DNA of 64,000 nucleotides from Chitinophaga varians (GTDB lineage Bacteria > Bacteroidota > Bacteroidia > Chitinophagales > Chitinophagaceae): the NCBI RefSeq assembly GCF_014529945.1, contig NZ_JACVFB010000008.1:124001-188000 (forward strand), read 5' to 3'. A program made the position numbers and the translations under genes. Below the pieces are notes generated by a model. That model was not told the DNA's origin, ran no database searches, and was given only the letters and a program-made list of their open reading frames with translations. This document shows, piece by piece, positions 15,724 through 24,094 of this stretch. Positions within the stretch are counted from its first letter, which is position 1; the number at the start of each line of letters is the position of its first letter.

Positions 15724-17103
15724 CTACTTTTTCCCGTGAAAAGACCTGCTGTCAACGGGCACTTCCTGCCGGTCAAACATCCCGTAGTCCCGCACCACTT
15801 GTGCCACCCGCAGGCGATAGTCTTTGAACACATATTGCCTGCCTTTCCACTGGGCCGCACGGTGTATTTCCATATTTCTCCACGCTTCAATCGCCTTCTC
15901 ATCTGCCCAAAAGGATAACGACAGTATTTTTTCAGGATGATAAATACTCTGAAAGCGTTCGATAGAAATAAATCCATCTATTTTTTCCAGCTGAGGCCTG
16001 AGGGCGGCCGCAATGTCCAGGTACTCCTGCTTGTGCCCATCGGCGGGGATGACCTCGAAAATAACGGCTACAGCGTGTTTGCCGGTTTGTTGGCCCTGTT
16101 GCAGAAAATGAGTCACCTCCGTATACAGCTGCAGCCGGCTTTCTTCCAGGTGCATCACATGCGTTCCCTTTTCAATGACCACATATTTTTTCTGTGGTGC
16201 ATTTTTGAGTGACACAAAAAGTTTCTCCGCATCCTGGTTGTCGGGGTAAGTATCCCATTCCCCTCTGATGATCAGCGTAGGGACCCGTATCTCCTCCGGA
16301 TGGTAGTAAGCGATATTATGTAATAGCGCTTCTCTGTCCGCCGAAGGACCAGCAGGAAACCGCACACTGTCTGACTGGTATTTTGCCGCGAGGGGATCAG
16401 ATTGCAACCAGATATCTCCCCAGGTATCAAAAATCTCCGGCGCCAGCCGGCATGGCGCTGTGGCAGGCGTCAGGCTTCTCATGTCCGCTATTCTCTGGGC
16501 GGGCGTCAGCGCTTCATAAGGTTGCGTGATTTTTTCAGGAAGGGAAGTATCCTGTCTGGCAGTGATAGCGGCAAATAAAACCAGCTTTGCAATTTTATCC
16601 GGGTACCTGGAGGCATACAGGGCCGCCACAGATCCTCCCCAGGAATGGCCGATTAAATACACTTTGTCTTTTCCCGTTCTCTCTAAAATAAAGTCCACCG
16701 CCTTGTCTACGTCCAGATAAACGCTGGTGGCCCTCCCCGGCGGTGCATCAGTGACCGTATTGGTCAGCATCTCCGGATAACGATCGGCATGGCCGTAGCC
16801 GGGAAAATCCAGGGCGAATACCGGATATCCATTCTCTGCCAAATGGTCCATCCAGGAATAGTGATTCATCCTGAAACCAAAGGCCAGCGCTGACGGGAAA
16901 GAAGATCCGTGAATAAAAAGTACCGGATAATCAGTCGACATCCTGGTGGGCGTTGCTTCCAGCAAAGCAATATTCAACCCCGGAATATGACTGGCAGTCT
17001 TTAAAACAGCATAGCTCTTCATAAACAGTGTATCTTTTGATGGTGCATGTGTATTGATCTGATAGAAAAAAGTCAGGAATAGTAAAATGATACCCCTCTT
17101 CAT
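15724..17103 (-). CDS. Alpha/beta-hydrolase fused to an ABM-like monooxygenase domain
   Basis: 459 residues. A signal-like hydrophobic N-terminus (RGIILLFLTFFY) is followed by an alpha/beta-hydrolase (about 30-340) with the nucleophile elbow GHSWGG (Ser154), the oxyanion-hole strand LFIHGSSF, and a His in EKGTHVMHLEE. A second domain (about 345-455: AVAVIFEVIPADGHKQEYLD, then GFISIERFQSIYHPEKILS) resembles antibiotic-biosynthesis monooxygenase ABM dimeric ferredoxin-like domains. ABM domains normally stand alone or are paired in quinol oxidation. The fused pair is not one I know. The divergent ArsR gene is probably its regulator. Confidence 0.75.
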   Translation of the reverse strand: MKRGIILLFLTFFYQINTHAPSKDTLFMKSYAVLKTASHIPGLNIALLEATPTRMSTDYPVLFIHGSSFPSALAFGFRMNHYSWMDHLAENGYPVFALDFPGYGHADRYPEMLTNTVTDAPPGRATSVYLDVDKAVDFILERTGKDKVYLIGHSWGGSVAALYASRYPDKIAKLVLFAAITARQDTSLPEKITQPYEALTPAQRIADMRSLTPATAPCRLAPEIFDTWGDIWLQSDPLAAKYQSDSVRFPAGPSADREALLHNIAYYHPEEIRVPTLIIRGEWDTYPDNQDAEKLFVSLKNAPQKKYVVIEKGTHVMHLEESRLQLYTEVTHFLQQGQQTGKHAVAVIFEVIPADGHKQEYLDIAAALRPQLEKIDGFISIERFQSIYHPEKILSLSFWADEKAIEAWRNMEIHRAAQWKGRQYVFKDYRLRVAQVVRDYGMFDRQEVPVDSRSFHGKK

Positions 17104-17170
17104 ATACTCATTTTGCTATCAAAGGTGATAAAGCATTATCTTTAATACTTCATTCTGAACTTAACTATGA

Positions 17171-17848
17171 ATGACCATGGAAACACAAATCGGTCAGATC
17201 GCCACCCTGATTGGTGACCCGGTAAGGGCGCTCATTTTATGGACATTGCTGGACGGCAGCGCGTATTCTGCCACAGAACTGGCCATCAGCACCAATACCT
17301 CCCCCCAGAACATCAGCATGCACCTCAGCAAGCTCGTTCAGGCAGACTTACTGGTCGCCGAAAAGCAAGGCAGGCACAGGTACTACCGGTTTTCCAGGCA
17401 GGAGGTGGCTTATGCCATAGAAGCCATTGCGCATCTTATCCCCAACGAAAAACAAAAAAAGATGGTCAGCCATCAGCACCATGCAGCGGTGGCCCATTGC
17501 AGAACATGTTATGATCACCTGGCCGGAAAAACAGGCGTTGCCATCGCCGATAGTTTATTGAAACAACGGGTGATCATCAGTAAAGCAAATAATTTTGAAC
17601 TGACCTCCAAAGGGGAAAAATGGTTGTTGCAATTAGGCATTAATTTGCCGGAGGTCCGGCAACAGCGTCGCATCTTTTTAAGGCCCTGTCTCGACTGGAC
17701 AGAAAGGCGTTATCATATCGCCGGCGCCCTGGGCGCAGCCTTGCTGGACCTCATGTTGGAGGGCGACTGGATAAGGAGAACACGGCATTCGAGGGCCGTT
17801 ATCATTACTGCTACGGGAGAAAAAAAGATACAGGAGTATTTTGGTTAG
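17171..17848 (+). CDS. ArsR-family winged-helix regulator
   Basis: 225 residues. Residues 1-85 hold an ArsR wHTH: VRALILWTLLDGSAYSATEL, NTSPQNISMHLSKLVQADLL, then the wing GRHRYYRF. Residues 86-225 form an extra C-terminal domain with CRTCYDHLAGKTGVAIADSL, a pattern shared with ArsR proteins that lack the metal CxC site. No metal-binding ligand set in the wHTH. It is divergent from the hydrolase-ABM gene (67 bp gap) and 12 bp before the Crp/Fnr gene, so control of one or both is likely. Confidence 0.8.
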   Translation: MTMETQIGQIATLIGDPVRALILWTLLDGSAYSATELAISTNTSPQNISMHLSKLVQADLLVAEKQGRHRYYRFSRQEVAYAIEAIAHLIPNEKQKKMVSHQHHAAVAHCRTCYDHLAGKTGVAIADSLLKQRVIISKANNFELTSKGEKWLLQLGINLPEVRQQRRIFLRPCLDWTERRYHIAGALGAALLDLMLEGDWIRRTRHSRAVIITATGEKKIQEYFG

Positions 17849-17860
17849 AAAATTACATTC

Positions 17861-18451
17861 ATGGATACTGATAACCTGTCAGATTACGCGCCGCTAAAAT
17901 CATATTTAAGTAAACTGGCAACATTTGAGGAGCGGGACTGGGAGTTACTGAATGAGCTATTATATATCAAACAATTTGATACAAAGGAATATTTTCACAG
18001 AGCAGGCCGACAATGTAAAACAATCGGATTTATCTTACAAGGTTGCTTTCGATGGGTAAAAAATCTTAACGGAGTTGAACGCACATTTGACTTTGCGATT
18101 GAGCATGATTTTGTGACAGACTATGTAAGTATTATGACGCAAAAGCCGGGCGAGATGGATATCATTGCCGTTGAGAAAACCACTTTGATCTGTATGGATG
18201 CTGACCGCATGCTGAAGTTATTTGACAGCTCTTTTTCATGGCAGAAAGCAGGCAGACATCTGGCAGAACACACGGCATGTTATGCAATGGAGCGACTGGT
18301 AGCGTCTTACTATGAAACACCCCAAATCCGGTATGAGCGGCTCATCCAAACTTCCCCGGAGCTGTTTCTGCGAATACCGCATCATATCCTTGCCAATTAT
18401 CTCGGGATAACGAAAGAGACGTTAAGCAGATTGAGAAGTACAAATAAGTAG
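17861..18451 (+). CDS. Crp/Fnr-family transcription regulator
   Basis: 196 residues. An N-terminal cNMP-binding-type jelly roll (about 15-120: IKQFDTKEYFHRAGRQCKTI, IGFILQGCFRWV, GEMDIIAVEKTTLICMD) precedes a helical dimer linker and a short C-terminal HTH (IPHHILANYLGITKETLSRL). No N-terminal Cys cluster typical of the FNR iron-sulphur type, so the signal is not oxygen by the E. coli mechanism. Starts 12 bp after the ArsR gene. It lies next to an FNR-type box that precedes the MDR gene. Confidence 0.85.
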   Translation: MDTDNLSDYAPLKSYLSKLATFEERDWELLNELLYIKQFDTKEYFHRAGRQCKTIGFILQGCFRWVKNLNGVERTFDFAIEHDFVTDYVSIMTQKPGEMDIIAVEKTTLICMDADRMLKLFDSSFSWQKAGRHLAEHTACYAMERLVASYYETPQIRYERLIQTSPELFLRIPHHILANYLGITKETLSRLRSTNK

Positions 18452-18459
18452 GAGTTATT

Positions 18460-18477
18460 TGTTGATGCAAATCAACA
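18460..18477. promoter_or_regulatory. FNR/Crp-type operator box
   Basis: TGTTGAT-GCAA-ATCAACA is a perfect inverted repeat with 7-bp arms, and its core TTGAT-N4-ATCAA equals the FNR consensus. It lies between the Crp/Fnr gene stop and the MDR gene start, 45 bp before the MDR ATG. Confidence 0.6.
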
Positions 18478-18521
18478 ATTCCTTTGCGGTCTCTCTGTAG
18501 TTTGGGCAAAAAATAAGCTAT

Positions 18522-19499
18522 ATGAAAAATAATTTTTCGCCCACGGAACTGGAGATGGAAGCCATTTTCACTACACCCAATACCTTTCCGGGCTTAGCGA
18601 TTCGAAAGACGGCCCTACCTACCCCTTCTCCCCATCAGGCACCGATAAAAGTGAACACCTTTACCCTCAATCAAGGCGAAACCCGTACCGCGCTGGCAGC
18701 AACAAAAAGCTATATACCAGGATGGGATTTTGCGGGCATTGTAGTAAAAGCGGCCGAGGATGGCAGCACCCCCAAAGCAGGTACGCGCGTGTTTGGCTAC
18801 ATACCGCAGGGATCGTGGACGGAGTATCTTGTGGCCCCCGGTGCGCTGATGGCTGAAATTCCGGAAGCCCTTACGGATGCACAGGCAGCTTGTTTGCCGA
18901 TAGCCGGACTTACAGCCCTGGACTGCCTGGAAGCCAGCGGTAATATTCAACACCTACGTGTTCTGATAACTGGTGCAGCGGGCGGGGTTGGGCGTTTTGC
19001 GTGTCAGTTGGCTGCCATGGCTGGTGCAAAAGTATTTGCCATAAGCAGACGTACAGAATTGGCACATCAACTGGAAACAGATAACATCAATACAGTCACT
19101 GTTTTTAAGAATATAGACGAAGCCAAAAACGCCGGCGAATATGATATAATCTGGGATTCTTTAGGCGGTGACATCCTGGCCACTGCACTCACTACGCTGA
19201 CGCGTAACGGCATCTGCGTCAATTTTGGCAACTCTGCACGTCAGGCTACGAGCATAAACGTCCGCTCGGCTGCATGGCCGTTACATCGCATACAATGCAT
19301 ATGGCTGGGGCGCGAACCCATGTATCCAAGCACGCCATCGCTGGAGCGTCTTGCCGCCATGGTGAAAGCCGGAAGCCTCCAGACACCTATAGACAGCGAG
19401 CTGCCCTGGAGCAGTATATCGCAAGCCGTTGACAAACTAATACAGCAGCGAGTGGATGGTAAGATTGTACTGTATGTGGAAAATTCCGGCAGCAGGTAA
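18522..19499 (+). CDS. Medium-chain dehydrogenase/reductase, quinone-oxidoreductase-like
   Basis: 325 residues of the MDR superfamily. N-terminal GroES-like domain to about 130 (WDFAGIVVKAAEDGSTPKAG, RVFGYIPQGSWTEYLV), Rossmann domain with LITGAAGGVGRFACQLA near 150 binding NAD(P)H. The zinc ligands of the alcohol dehydrogenase branch are absent, so the quinone reductase/enoyl reductase branch is favoured. The expected reaction is NADPH-dependent reduction of quinones or activated alkenes. The FNR-type box just upstream suggests direct control by the neighbouring Crp/Fnr protein. Confidence 0.85.
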   Translation: MKNNFSPTELEMEAIFTTPNTFPGLAIRKTALPTPSPHQAPIKVNTFTLNQGETRTALAATKSYIPGWDFAGIVVKAAEDGSTPKAGTRVFGYIPQGSWTEYLVAPGALMAEIPEALTDAQAACLPIAGLTALDCLEASGNIQHLRVLITGAAGGVGRFACQLAAMAGAKVFAISRRTELAHQLETDNINTVTVFKNIDEAKNAGEYDIIWDSLGGDILATALTTLTRNGICVNFGNSARQATSINVRSAAWPLHRIQCIWLGREPMYPSTPSLERLAAMVKAGSLQTPIDSELPWSSISQAVDKLIQQRVDGKIVLYVENSGSR

Positions 19500-19640
19500 G
19501 ATGTTGAAGCTGTCGTTCTATAGCCAGGTGAAACAATAAGCGTTCATAGGATCTTAAATCCTTTACTGAAAAACCTCTTCCAGGAAAAGAATATCAGAAA
19601 CGTATCTGCCGCCGTTCGTGGCCGGGATGACTGCGCAATA

Positions 19641-20354
19641 TTAATCCTTGAACCGATCTATTATCCAGGCCAACAATTCTACTGCCAGCCAGAACGATCC
19701 CATGCCTAATATATAACCCACCAGTGACAAAACATATCCCTTTATTTTCTTCCCGCCCAATATCTGACCAATGGCCCACATACTGTATAACAGCGATACC
19801 ACTTCCGATGTCAGCTTCATATTTTTCCCGCTGATACCCTGCACCAGTGCAAACAACGCATATATCAACATCCCCGTGCCAATCACGAAACATAACATGA
19901 TCAGTACTTCATAATAATTGTACGCGCTTTTGCGCATAAACAATTTCAACCAGGCGCCGATAAAAAGACCCATGATGATATTGGCATAGCCGTAATGCCC
20001 TTCTATCCATGTGGTGAGGGCAGCAAAGGTTTCGTACCGTATAGCGTCGCTTACGTAATGGTCCTTCTCGATATGAAAGAAATGGGTAATCAGCGTATAC
20101 AGCAACGAACATATGACAAGGAAAATGACCGGTTTCACCAGCCGGCTCCTGTCTTCTGTAAGGAACCTCCTGATATTTACTCCGGGGCGTATCAACAGTT
20201 CCCTGATCGTATACAATATTCCCTTCTCAAAATGCAGCACGTGCTGCACCTCATGAATGATATAATGGCTATCTACTCGCTTCAATGCGATCGGATTGCC
20301 ACAGTGTCCACAAAACTTATCAGCAACAGCCGCATTACATGACTTGCAATTCAT
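19641..20354 (-). CDS. DUF3667 zinc-ribbon membrane protein
   Basis: 237 residues. The N-terminus CKSCNAAVADKFCGHCG is a four-Cys zinc ribbon, followed by HEVQHVLHFEKGILYTIREL as in DUF3667 of Bacteroidota. Four to five membrane helices follow (about 85-105, 118-140, 150-175, 180-200, 205-230). Function unknown to me. It starts 9 bp after the 20364-20606 gene, so they are an operon of two membrane proteins. Confidence 0.75.
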   Translation of the reverse strand: MNCKSCNAAVADKFCGHCGNPIALKRVDSHYIIHEVQHVLHFEKGILYTIRELLIRPGVNIRRFLTEDRSRLVKPVIFLVICSLLYTLITHFFHIEKDHYVSDAIRYETFAALTTWIEGHYGYANIIMGLFIGAWLKLFMRKSAYNYYEVLIMLCFVIGTGMLIYALFALVQGISGKNMKLTSEVVSLLYSMWAIGQILGGKKIKGYVLSLVGYILGMGSFWLAVELLAWIIDRFKD

Positions 20355-20363
20355 CGTAAAAAA

Positions 20364-20606
20364 TTATTTAGCGGAATCAGCTGCACGGGATTGCAGCTCT
20401 TTTTTAATAGCTTTCAGCTGTTGAAATAAAGGGAAAAAGACCAGCGACAATGAAAACATCGGGGCGATATACACCACCTTCTTCTCTTTAATCATCAAAA
20501 CACATACAATCATTATCATACACAGTACCAGGAATCCAACCAGTATTCCCTGAATACGGCTTTTTCTTTTCAGTAGATCATTAGTGTCAGTACTTGATAG
20601 GCTCAT
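20364..20606 (-). CDS. Small two-helix membrane protein
   Basis: 80 residues from the ATG at 20606 (an in-frame TTG lies 18 bp upstream). Two membrane helices (about 19-38: ILVGFLVLCMIMIVCVLMI; 45-60: VYIAPMFSLSLVFFPLF) and a charged C-terminal helix (KAIKKELQSRAADSAK). No motif recognised. Pairs with the DUF3667 gene immediately downstream. Confidence 0.65.
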   Translation of the reverse strand: MSLSSTDTNDLLKRKSRIQGILVGFLVLCMIMIVCVLMIKEKKVVYIAPMFSLSLVFFPLFQQLKAIKKELQSRAADSAK

Positions 20607-20976
20607 AATCTGGATTTCCGCCAAAAATCCTGACTTTTTTCTTGTAAAGCCCTACACTTGAGTGTAAATTCATGGCGATCTTAAAGCTTACGATGAAAAG
20701 TAACCCGGCCATGGCCTGCTGACAAAAAACAGGCTAGATAAAATTACTGACCATGATCTCAGCGGGCGGCGTTTGCAAGGCATTCTTACGAGAATAACAG
20801 GATGATGTAATGGTGCCGATGGGAGGTGAATTTCTATATAGTTTTTCGTACACTCATTAAAGCGCGTTAACCTGTATAAAGAACAAAAAAGAAATAGCGG
20901 TTATGCCGGAACTCGACTAAACACACGACTAAAAAAACAAAAAGCCTACGCTCTCGCGCAGGCTTCTCGAATTTCT
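20607..20976. other. Intergenic region before the left island end
   Basis: No gene seen in 370 bp. It carries the hairpin at 20942-20965 just left of the left att core. This hairpin is probably the original terminator of tRNA-Lys before the island entered. Confidence 0.4.
20942..20965 (-). terminator. Probable original tRNA-Lys terminator
   Basis: AAGCCTACGC-TCTC-GCGCAGGCTT hairpin (20942-20965), one mismatch in the stem, followed on the minus strand by a T-rich tail. Lies 11 bp from the left 17-bp att core. Confidence 0.65.
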
Positions 20977-20993
20977 GTGATCCCGCTGGGACT
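20977..20993. repeat. Left att core, tRNA-Lys 3' end duplicate
   Basis: 17 of 17 bases identical to the tRNA-Lys 3' segment at 24152-24168. The base before the core differs (T here, G in the tRNA), which marks the edge of the crossover region. Confidence 0.8.
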
Positions 20994-21041
20994 ATATCAA
21001 AGGCTTAATTGCCGCTATCTTCAAAGGATTTTTAAGCTAGT

Positions 21042-21059
21042 GTATCCGATTTTGTATCC
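21042..21059. repeat. Left arm-type GTATCC repeat
   Basis: GTATCC-N6-GTATCC followed by TT. The right end has the same arrangement at 24032-24049. Short, but equal in spacing and placed symmetrically inside the two att cores. Confidence 0.5.
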
Positions 21060-21872
21060 TTCTGGATTAGCTTATTTTGTAGTGGATTAAAAGAACTTTT
21101 CAACATTACAAAGATACGAAAACCCTTGCTAAATAAGCACAAACGAGTATTAATTATATTGCTAATTGGAACGGTAAAGCATACACGCTTTTGATATGGC
21201 TTTGTATTACCTGAGAAACCCTGCAACCATGTCCTAGTCAATCCCGGTGATTTACTCAGGTAGCGAACGATTGGGACAAGCCTACCTACCCGCTGTCTCC
21301 GGTACCGGGCACTTACTAGGCCATTTGCTGTTCAGGTAGCCAATTCGCTCATGGATACCATAGGAATGACTGAGCGACTAGACCATCTTTGGGGATGGTT
21401 TGAAAGAGGCACTGGTAGCATTTTTTTCAAACTAGAGCGTCGGATAAGCAGCATAAGCGGATAGTGAAAGCTTTGAGCAAAGGAATACGACTGGCGCCTG
21501 CAACGTTTGGGAAGGGCCGGCAAAAGCGCCGGTGGAGATTTTTTACCCAACCGGAGGCGAAGACGTTCATATTCCGGGCGGGTGGCTTTTATTAGCTTTA
21601 GTGTTTGAAAAACGGGACCTGTGTTCTTACCGACCCATAAAGGTAGATGTTAGAGAGGAATGGTAGATGGTGGCCAAGGCGATTGGGCATGTTGGGCAGC
21701 AGCCTGTGCGTTGGCATCGAATACAGGGATGGCATTCCCTTTTCTCTTTATGAGAAAGTAGCGTATCCAGTAAAAACGGAAAAAAACAGAGAATGTAGTC
21801 GGATTAAATCTAAAAGCCAGTGGCGCCTTATGGCGTCGCTGGCTTTTAAGCACGTTTTCAAAGAAGGAAAAA
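21060..21872. other. Island DNA without a supportable gene
   Basis: About 810 bp. One minus-strand frame (21332-21610) encodes a basic peptide beginning VGKNTGPVFQTLKLIKATRP and continuing PEYERLRLRLGKKS, but it has no start codon and no known family, so it may be a decayed mobile-element gene. The only clear feature is the terminator at 21811-21846. Confidence 0.3.
21811..21846 (-). terminator. Terminator of the 2TM pair
   Basis: Stem arms 21811-21826 and 21831-21846 (AAAAGCCAG / CTGGCTTTT at the base, GC-rich apex, TTAT loop) lie 27 bp after the stop of the 251-residue gene in minus-strand direction, and are followed by T-rich DNA. Confidence 0.8.
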
Positions 21873-22628
21873 CTATCTGCTTTTTTGCATGTCTTCCAAC
21901 TTCTCTATCATAGAATTGGAAAAATTAATTAACTCTGTTTTCTCCGAGCGCGATGGCTGATATCCTTCATGGACGATTTTATTCCGAGCCAACAGAAGTC
22001 TCTTTAACATAATAATACTATCTTTATCGTTGGCGAATAGTGATGATAAGAAATTAATTATCGAATTAATTGACCTAACATTGTTTACTGAAAGCCCTTG
22101 CTTTATCATGATTGACCCAGCCAGTTTCTCTATTATCTGCCATCTATTAACTATGTCATAGTTTGTCTTTAAATCGAATGATTCCACCATTCTTTGCTCG
22201 CGATTGTCATTAACTGACCTTTTATACATCAGTAACACATATATGGCTGCAGAAAGCATCGTTAAAACCCCAACTCCTGAGACGAGTAGGCCTAAATCAG
22301 ATTTCAGGTCAAACTTATTACTCTGAAACAGATAAATAAGCATTCCGGCGAGTGCATAAAAAGCGCCAGCGAACGAGATCACCAAGGATAGCTTCCTTCT
22401 AAGATATTCAGACCTTTCCCGTTTTATCCTGAAATCCAAAAACTGTTCCTTTGCTTCAATAATATCCCGAAGTGAAATTTCTTGCTCAAAGGTTTTTCTA
22501 GTTTGAGCAATTTCAATTGCCCTATCAAAAATTTTATTGGACACCTCTTCCGCAGCTTCCTCCAATGCTACTTTCGCCGATGGTGTCAATTTTTCCTTGT
22601 ATATATCTCTATTGTCCATTGCTCTCAT
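21873..22628 (-). CDS. Histone-fold-like/2TM/HEPN-like protein
   Basis: 251 residues. Residues 14-65 (LTPSAKVALEEAAEEVSNKI, FDRAIEIAQTRK, then ISLRDIIEA) have the helix-loop-helix spacing of a histone fold. Two membrane helices follow at about 80-101 and 111-134 (SLVISFAGAFYALAGMLIYL; LLVSGVGVLTMLSAAIYVLL). The C-terminal domain (about 145-245) is helical with LLLARNKIVHEGYQPSRSEK. Its RNKIVH (Arg215, Asn216, His220) is the RNxxxH signature of HEPN ribonucleases. Start is ATG 22628, overlapping the previous gene by 20 bp; a second ATG at 22619 is possible. The HEPN and histone calls are inferred from sequence pattern only. Confidence 0.6.
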   Translation of the reverse strand: MRAMDNRDIYKEKLTPSAKVALEEAAEEVSNKIFDRAIEIAQTRKTFEQEISLRDIIEAKEQFLDFRIKRERSEYLRRKLSLVISFAGAFYALAGMLIYLFQSNKFDLKSDLGLLVSGVGVLTMLSAAIYVLLMYKRSVNDNREQRMVESFDLKTNYDIVNRWQIIEKLAGSIMIKQGLSVNNVRSINSIINFLSSLFANDKDSIIMLKRLLLARNKIVHEGYQPSRSEKTELINFSNSMIEKLEDMQKSR

Positions 22629-23025
22629 TATTAAAAATTAGATAAGCTGCCGATACTATTGCAAGTAAAAACACAATAAGGAACCATATGATTTCGTTTA
22701 GTGTCTTGACTTTGGTAGTATCTAATATACTACCAAGCATAGCACCTGCTATCATGGTTGCGACAAAGGAAGCAATTTGAATTATCTTAGTCCACTTACT
22801 TTTTGTCGGCTTAGGAACGAACCTTCTGGAATAATGAGCGGCATCATTAATGATTGCAGCGGTAATCTCAGTGTTTGTATCTGGACTGCGCCTACTTGCT
22901 TCAATACGAGAAGCTTCATCGACTATATCCTCAGTCAATTTCTTGCTATATTGTATGAGTGCACTCTTGCCATTGGGGCTTAGGTTCTGAACTTTTTCGT
23001 CTGGTATATCAAATTCAACTCTCAT
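22609..23025 (-). CDS. Histone-fold-like/2TM partner protein
   Basis: 138 residues. Residues 14-65 (LSPNGKSALIQYSKKLTEDI, VDEASRIEASRR, then ITAAIINDAAHY) align in spacing with the same N-terminal segment of the downstream 251-residue protein. Two membrane helices follow at about 80-101 and 111-131 (IIQIASFVATMIAGAMLGSI; IIWFLIVFLLAIVSAAYLIF), again at matching positions. It lacks the C-terminal HEPN-like domain. The stop overlaps the start of the next gene by 20 bp, so the two are co-translated. It looks like a regulator, scaffold or antitoxin-like partner made from the same module; which is not known. Confidence 0.6.
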   Translation of the reverse strand: MRVEFDIPDEKVQNLSPNGKSALIQYSKKLTEDIVDEASRIEASRRSPDTNTEITAAIINDAAHYSRRFVPKPTKSKWTKIIQIASFVATMIAGAMLGSILDTTKVKTLNEIIWFLIVFLLAIVSAAYLIFNNESNGQ

Positions 23026-23374
23026 TTATTGTTTGTATTCTTTTAGCAATGCGTCTAATAAAACACAGTTTTTCATATAAATTCAGTTTGAGAAACGAGC
23101 AATAAGGGAATATTGGTATTTGAGCACGTCCTCTCGAAAAGGTTCGTTAAATATAACTGAAAGAAGTGAGCTTGGCTCTCGGTTGATTTATAAATAGGGA
23201 TACAATTCATTCAAGCTTTTTATTCTTATTATGAATAGATTTTCAATGTTTCATTCAAGCAAATCAGAAAATAATAATGGTTTCAATATACATAAAAAGT
23301 AACAAATATCAATGCTTGCAGGGCGAAGAGCTTAATTTATATTGTAATAAAAGAGGGCCGAAGCTTCCCTATAA
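23026..23374. other. Island intergenic region
   Basis: 349 bp, AT-rich, no coding frame I can support; presumably contains the promoter of the 2TM pair, though no TAnnTTTG box is obvious. Confidence 0.35.
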
Positions 23375-23771
23375 TCAATACTCTGATGGAAGCATCAGCA
23401 CATTATTACAGAAATACAGTTTTACAATATCTGCCTCGAAATCACTGTAAGAATACTCATGTTGAAATATACTCTTCCATTACCGTCATCGTGGGTAAGT
23501 ATAAAACAGCAAGCAGGTCCAGCTCTTCTTTTCCTTCTTCCGCTTCCCATATCCGTCCCAACTTTCATACTTGGAATGGTTCAGATAGCGCAATTGTAAG
23601 TAACAAAATATCATCTATCAGCCAGTAATATGAAAAGACATCCCGCAGTTCCCGTAAGCCATCCATAAGCAGCTTTCCGGCAAAACCATGCTGGTACCAA
23701 TTTCTCGTTCCTGTAAATCCCATTAAACGATTGACAGCATCGGTATTTGCGGTAATTCTTTTCTGTTCCAT
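23375..23771 (-). pseudogene. DUF6876-family gene, broken by stop and frameshift
   Basis: The N-terminal part (MEQKRITANTDAVNRLMGFT, GTRNWYQHGFAGKLLMDG, SYYWLIDD) reads from 23771 to a TGA at 23565-23567, just after SEPFQV. There the family normally has FQVWKL, so TGG became TGA. The family's C-terminal end (HEYSYSDFEADIVKLYFCNN, then VLMLPSEY) is present to 23375 but in another frame. DUF6876 proteins are accessory genes of mobile elements in this phylum. Decay supports the view that the island is old or inactive. Confidence 0.75.
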
Positions 23772-24094
23772 AATTTAACGTTTTAATTGTCAAAGAATTA
23801 GGAACAGGGCCTATATTTTTGCGAGCAGCTCGTAGCTTTACCATCAGGATTTTTGTTATCCTAGCGAAGATGAAAAAGAATTGATAAATCTTGACTTACT
23901 TTTATAACTCATAAAGTTTTATGGTCCGATGTTTGGGTTTTGTTTGGTTTGTTTCGGTTTGCAAGTCCTAAAACCCTTTACTGATAAGCATCTACCAGAA
24001 AAAAGGATACAGTAAACTTAGTTTTTTTACTGTATCCTTTTTTGTATCCTTTCAGATTCGTTTGATATGATTTATCTTTTCACACCAAAAGCAG
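23772..24094. other. Right end of the island, no gene
   Basis: About 320 bp with no supportable frame. It contains the right GTATCC repeat and, before it, the inverted partner GGATACAGTAAA (24005-24016) of TTTACTGTATCC (24026-24037), an integrase-site-like arrangement. Confidence 0.4.
24032..24049. repeat. Right arm-type GTATCC repeat
   Basis: GTATCC-N6-GTATCC with TT after it, the same spacing as at 21042-21059. A GGATAC in inverted orientation lies at 24005-24010. Confidence 0.5.

Noticed and set aside
21032..21241. Short minus-strand frame beside the left att site as an integrase remnant
   Set aside because: It has no Arg-His-Arg-Tyr type motif and reads unlike any integrase segment I know.
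21332..21610. Basic minus-strand frame in the island as a decayed mobilisation gene
   Set aside because: No start codon and no motif I recognise; left as unassigned DNA.
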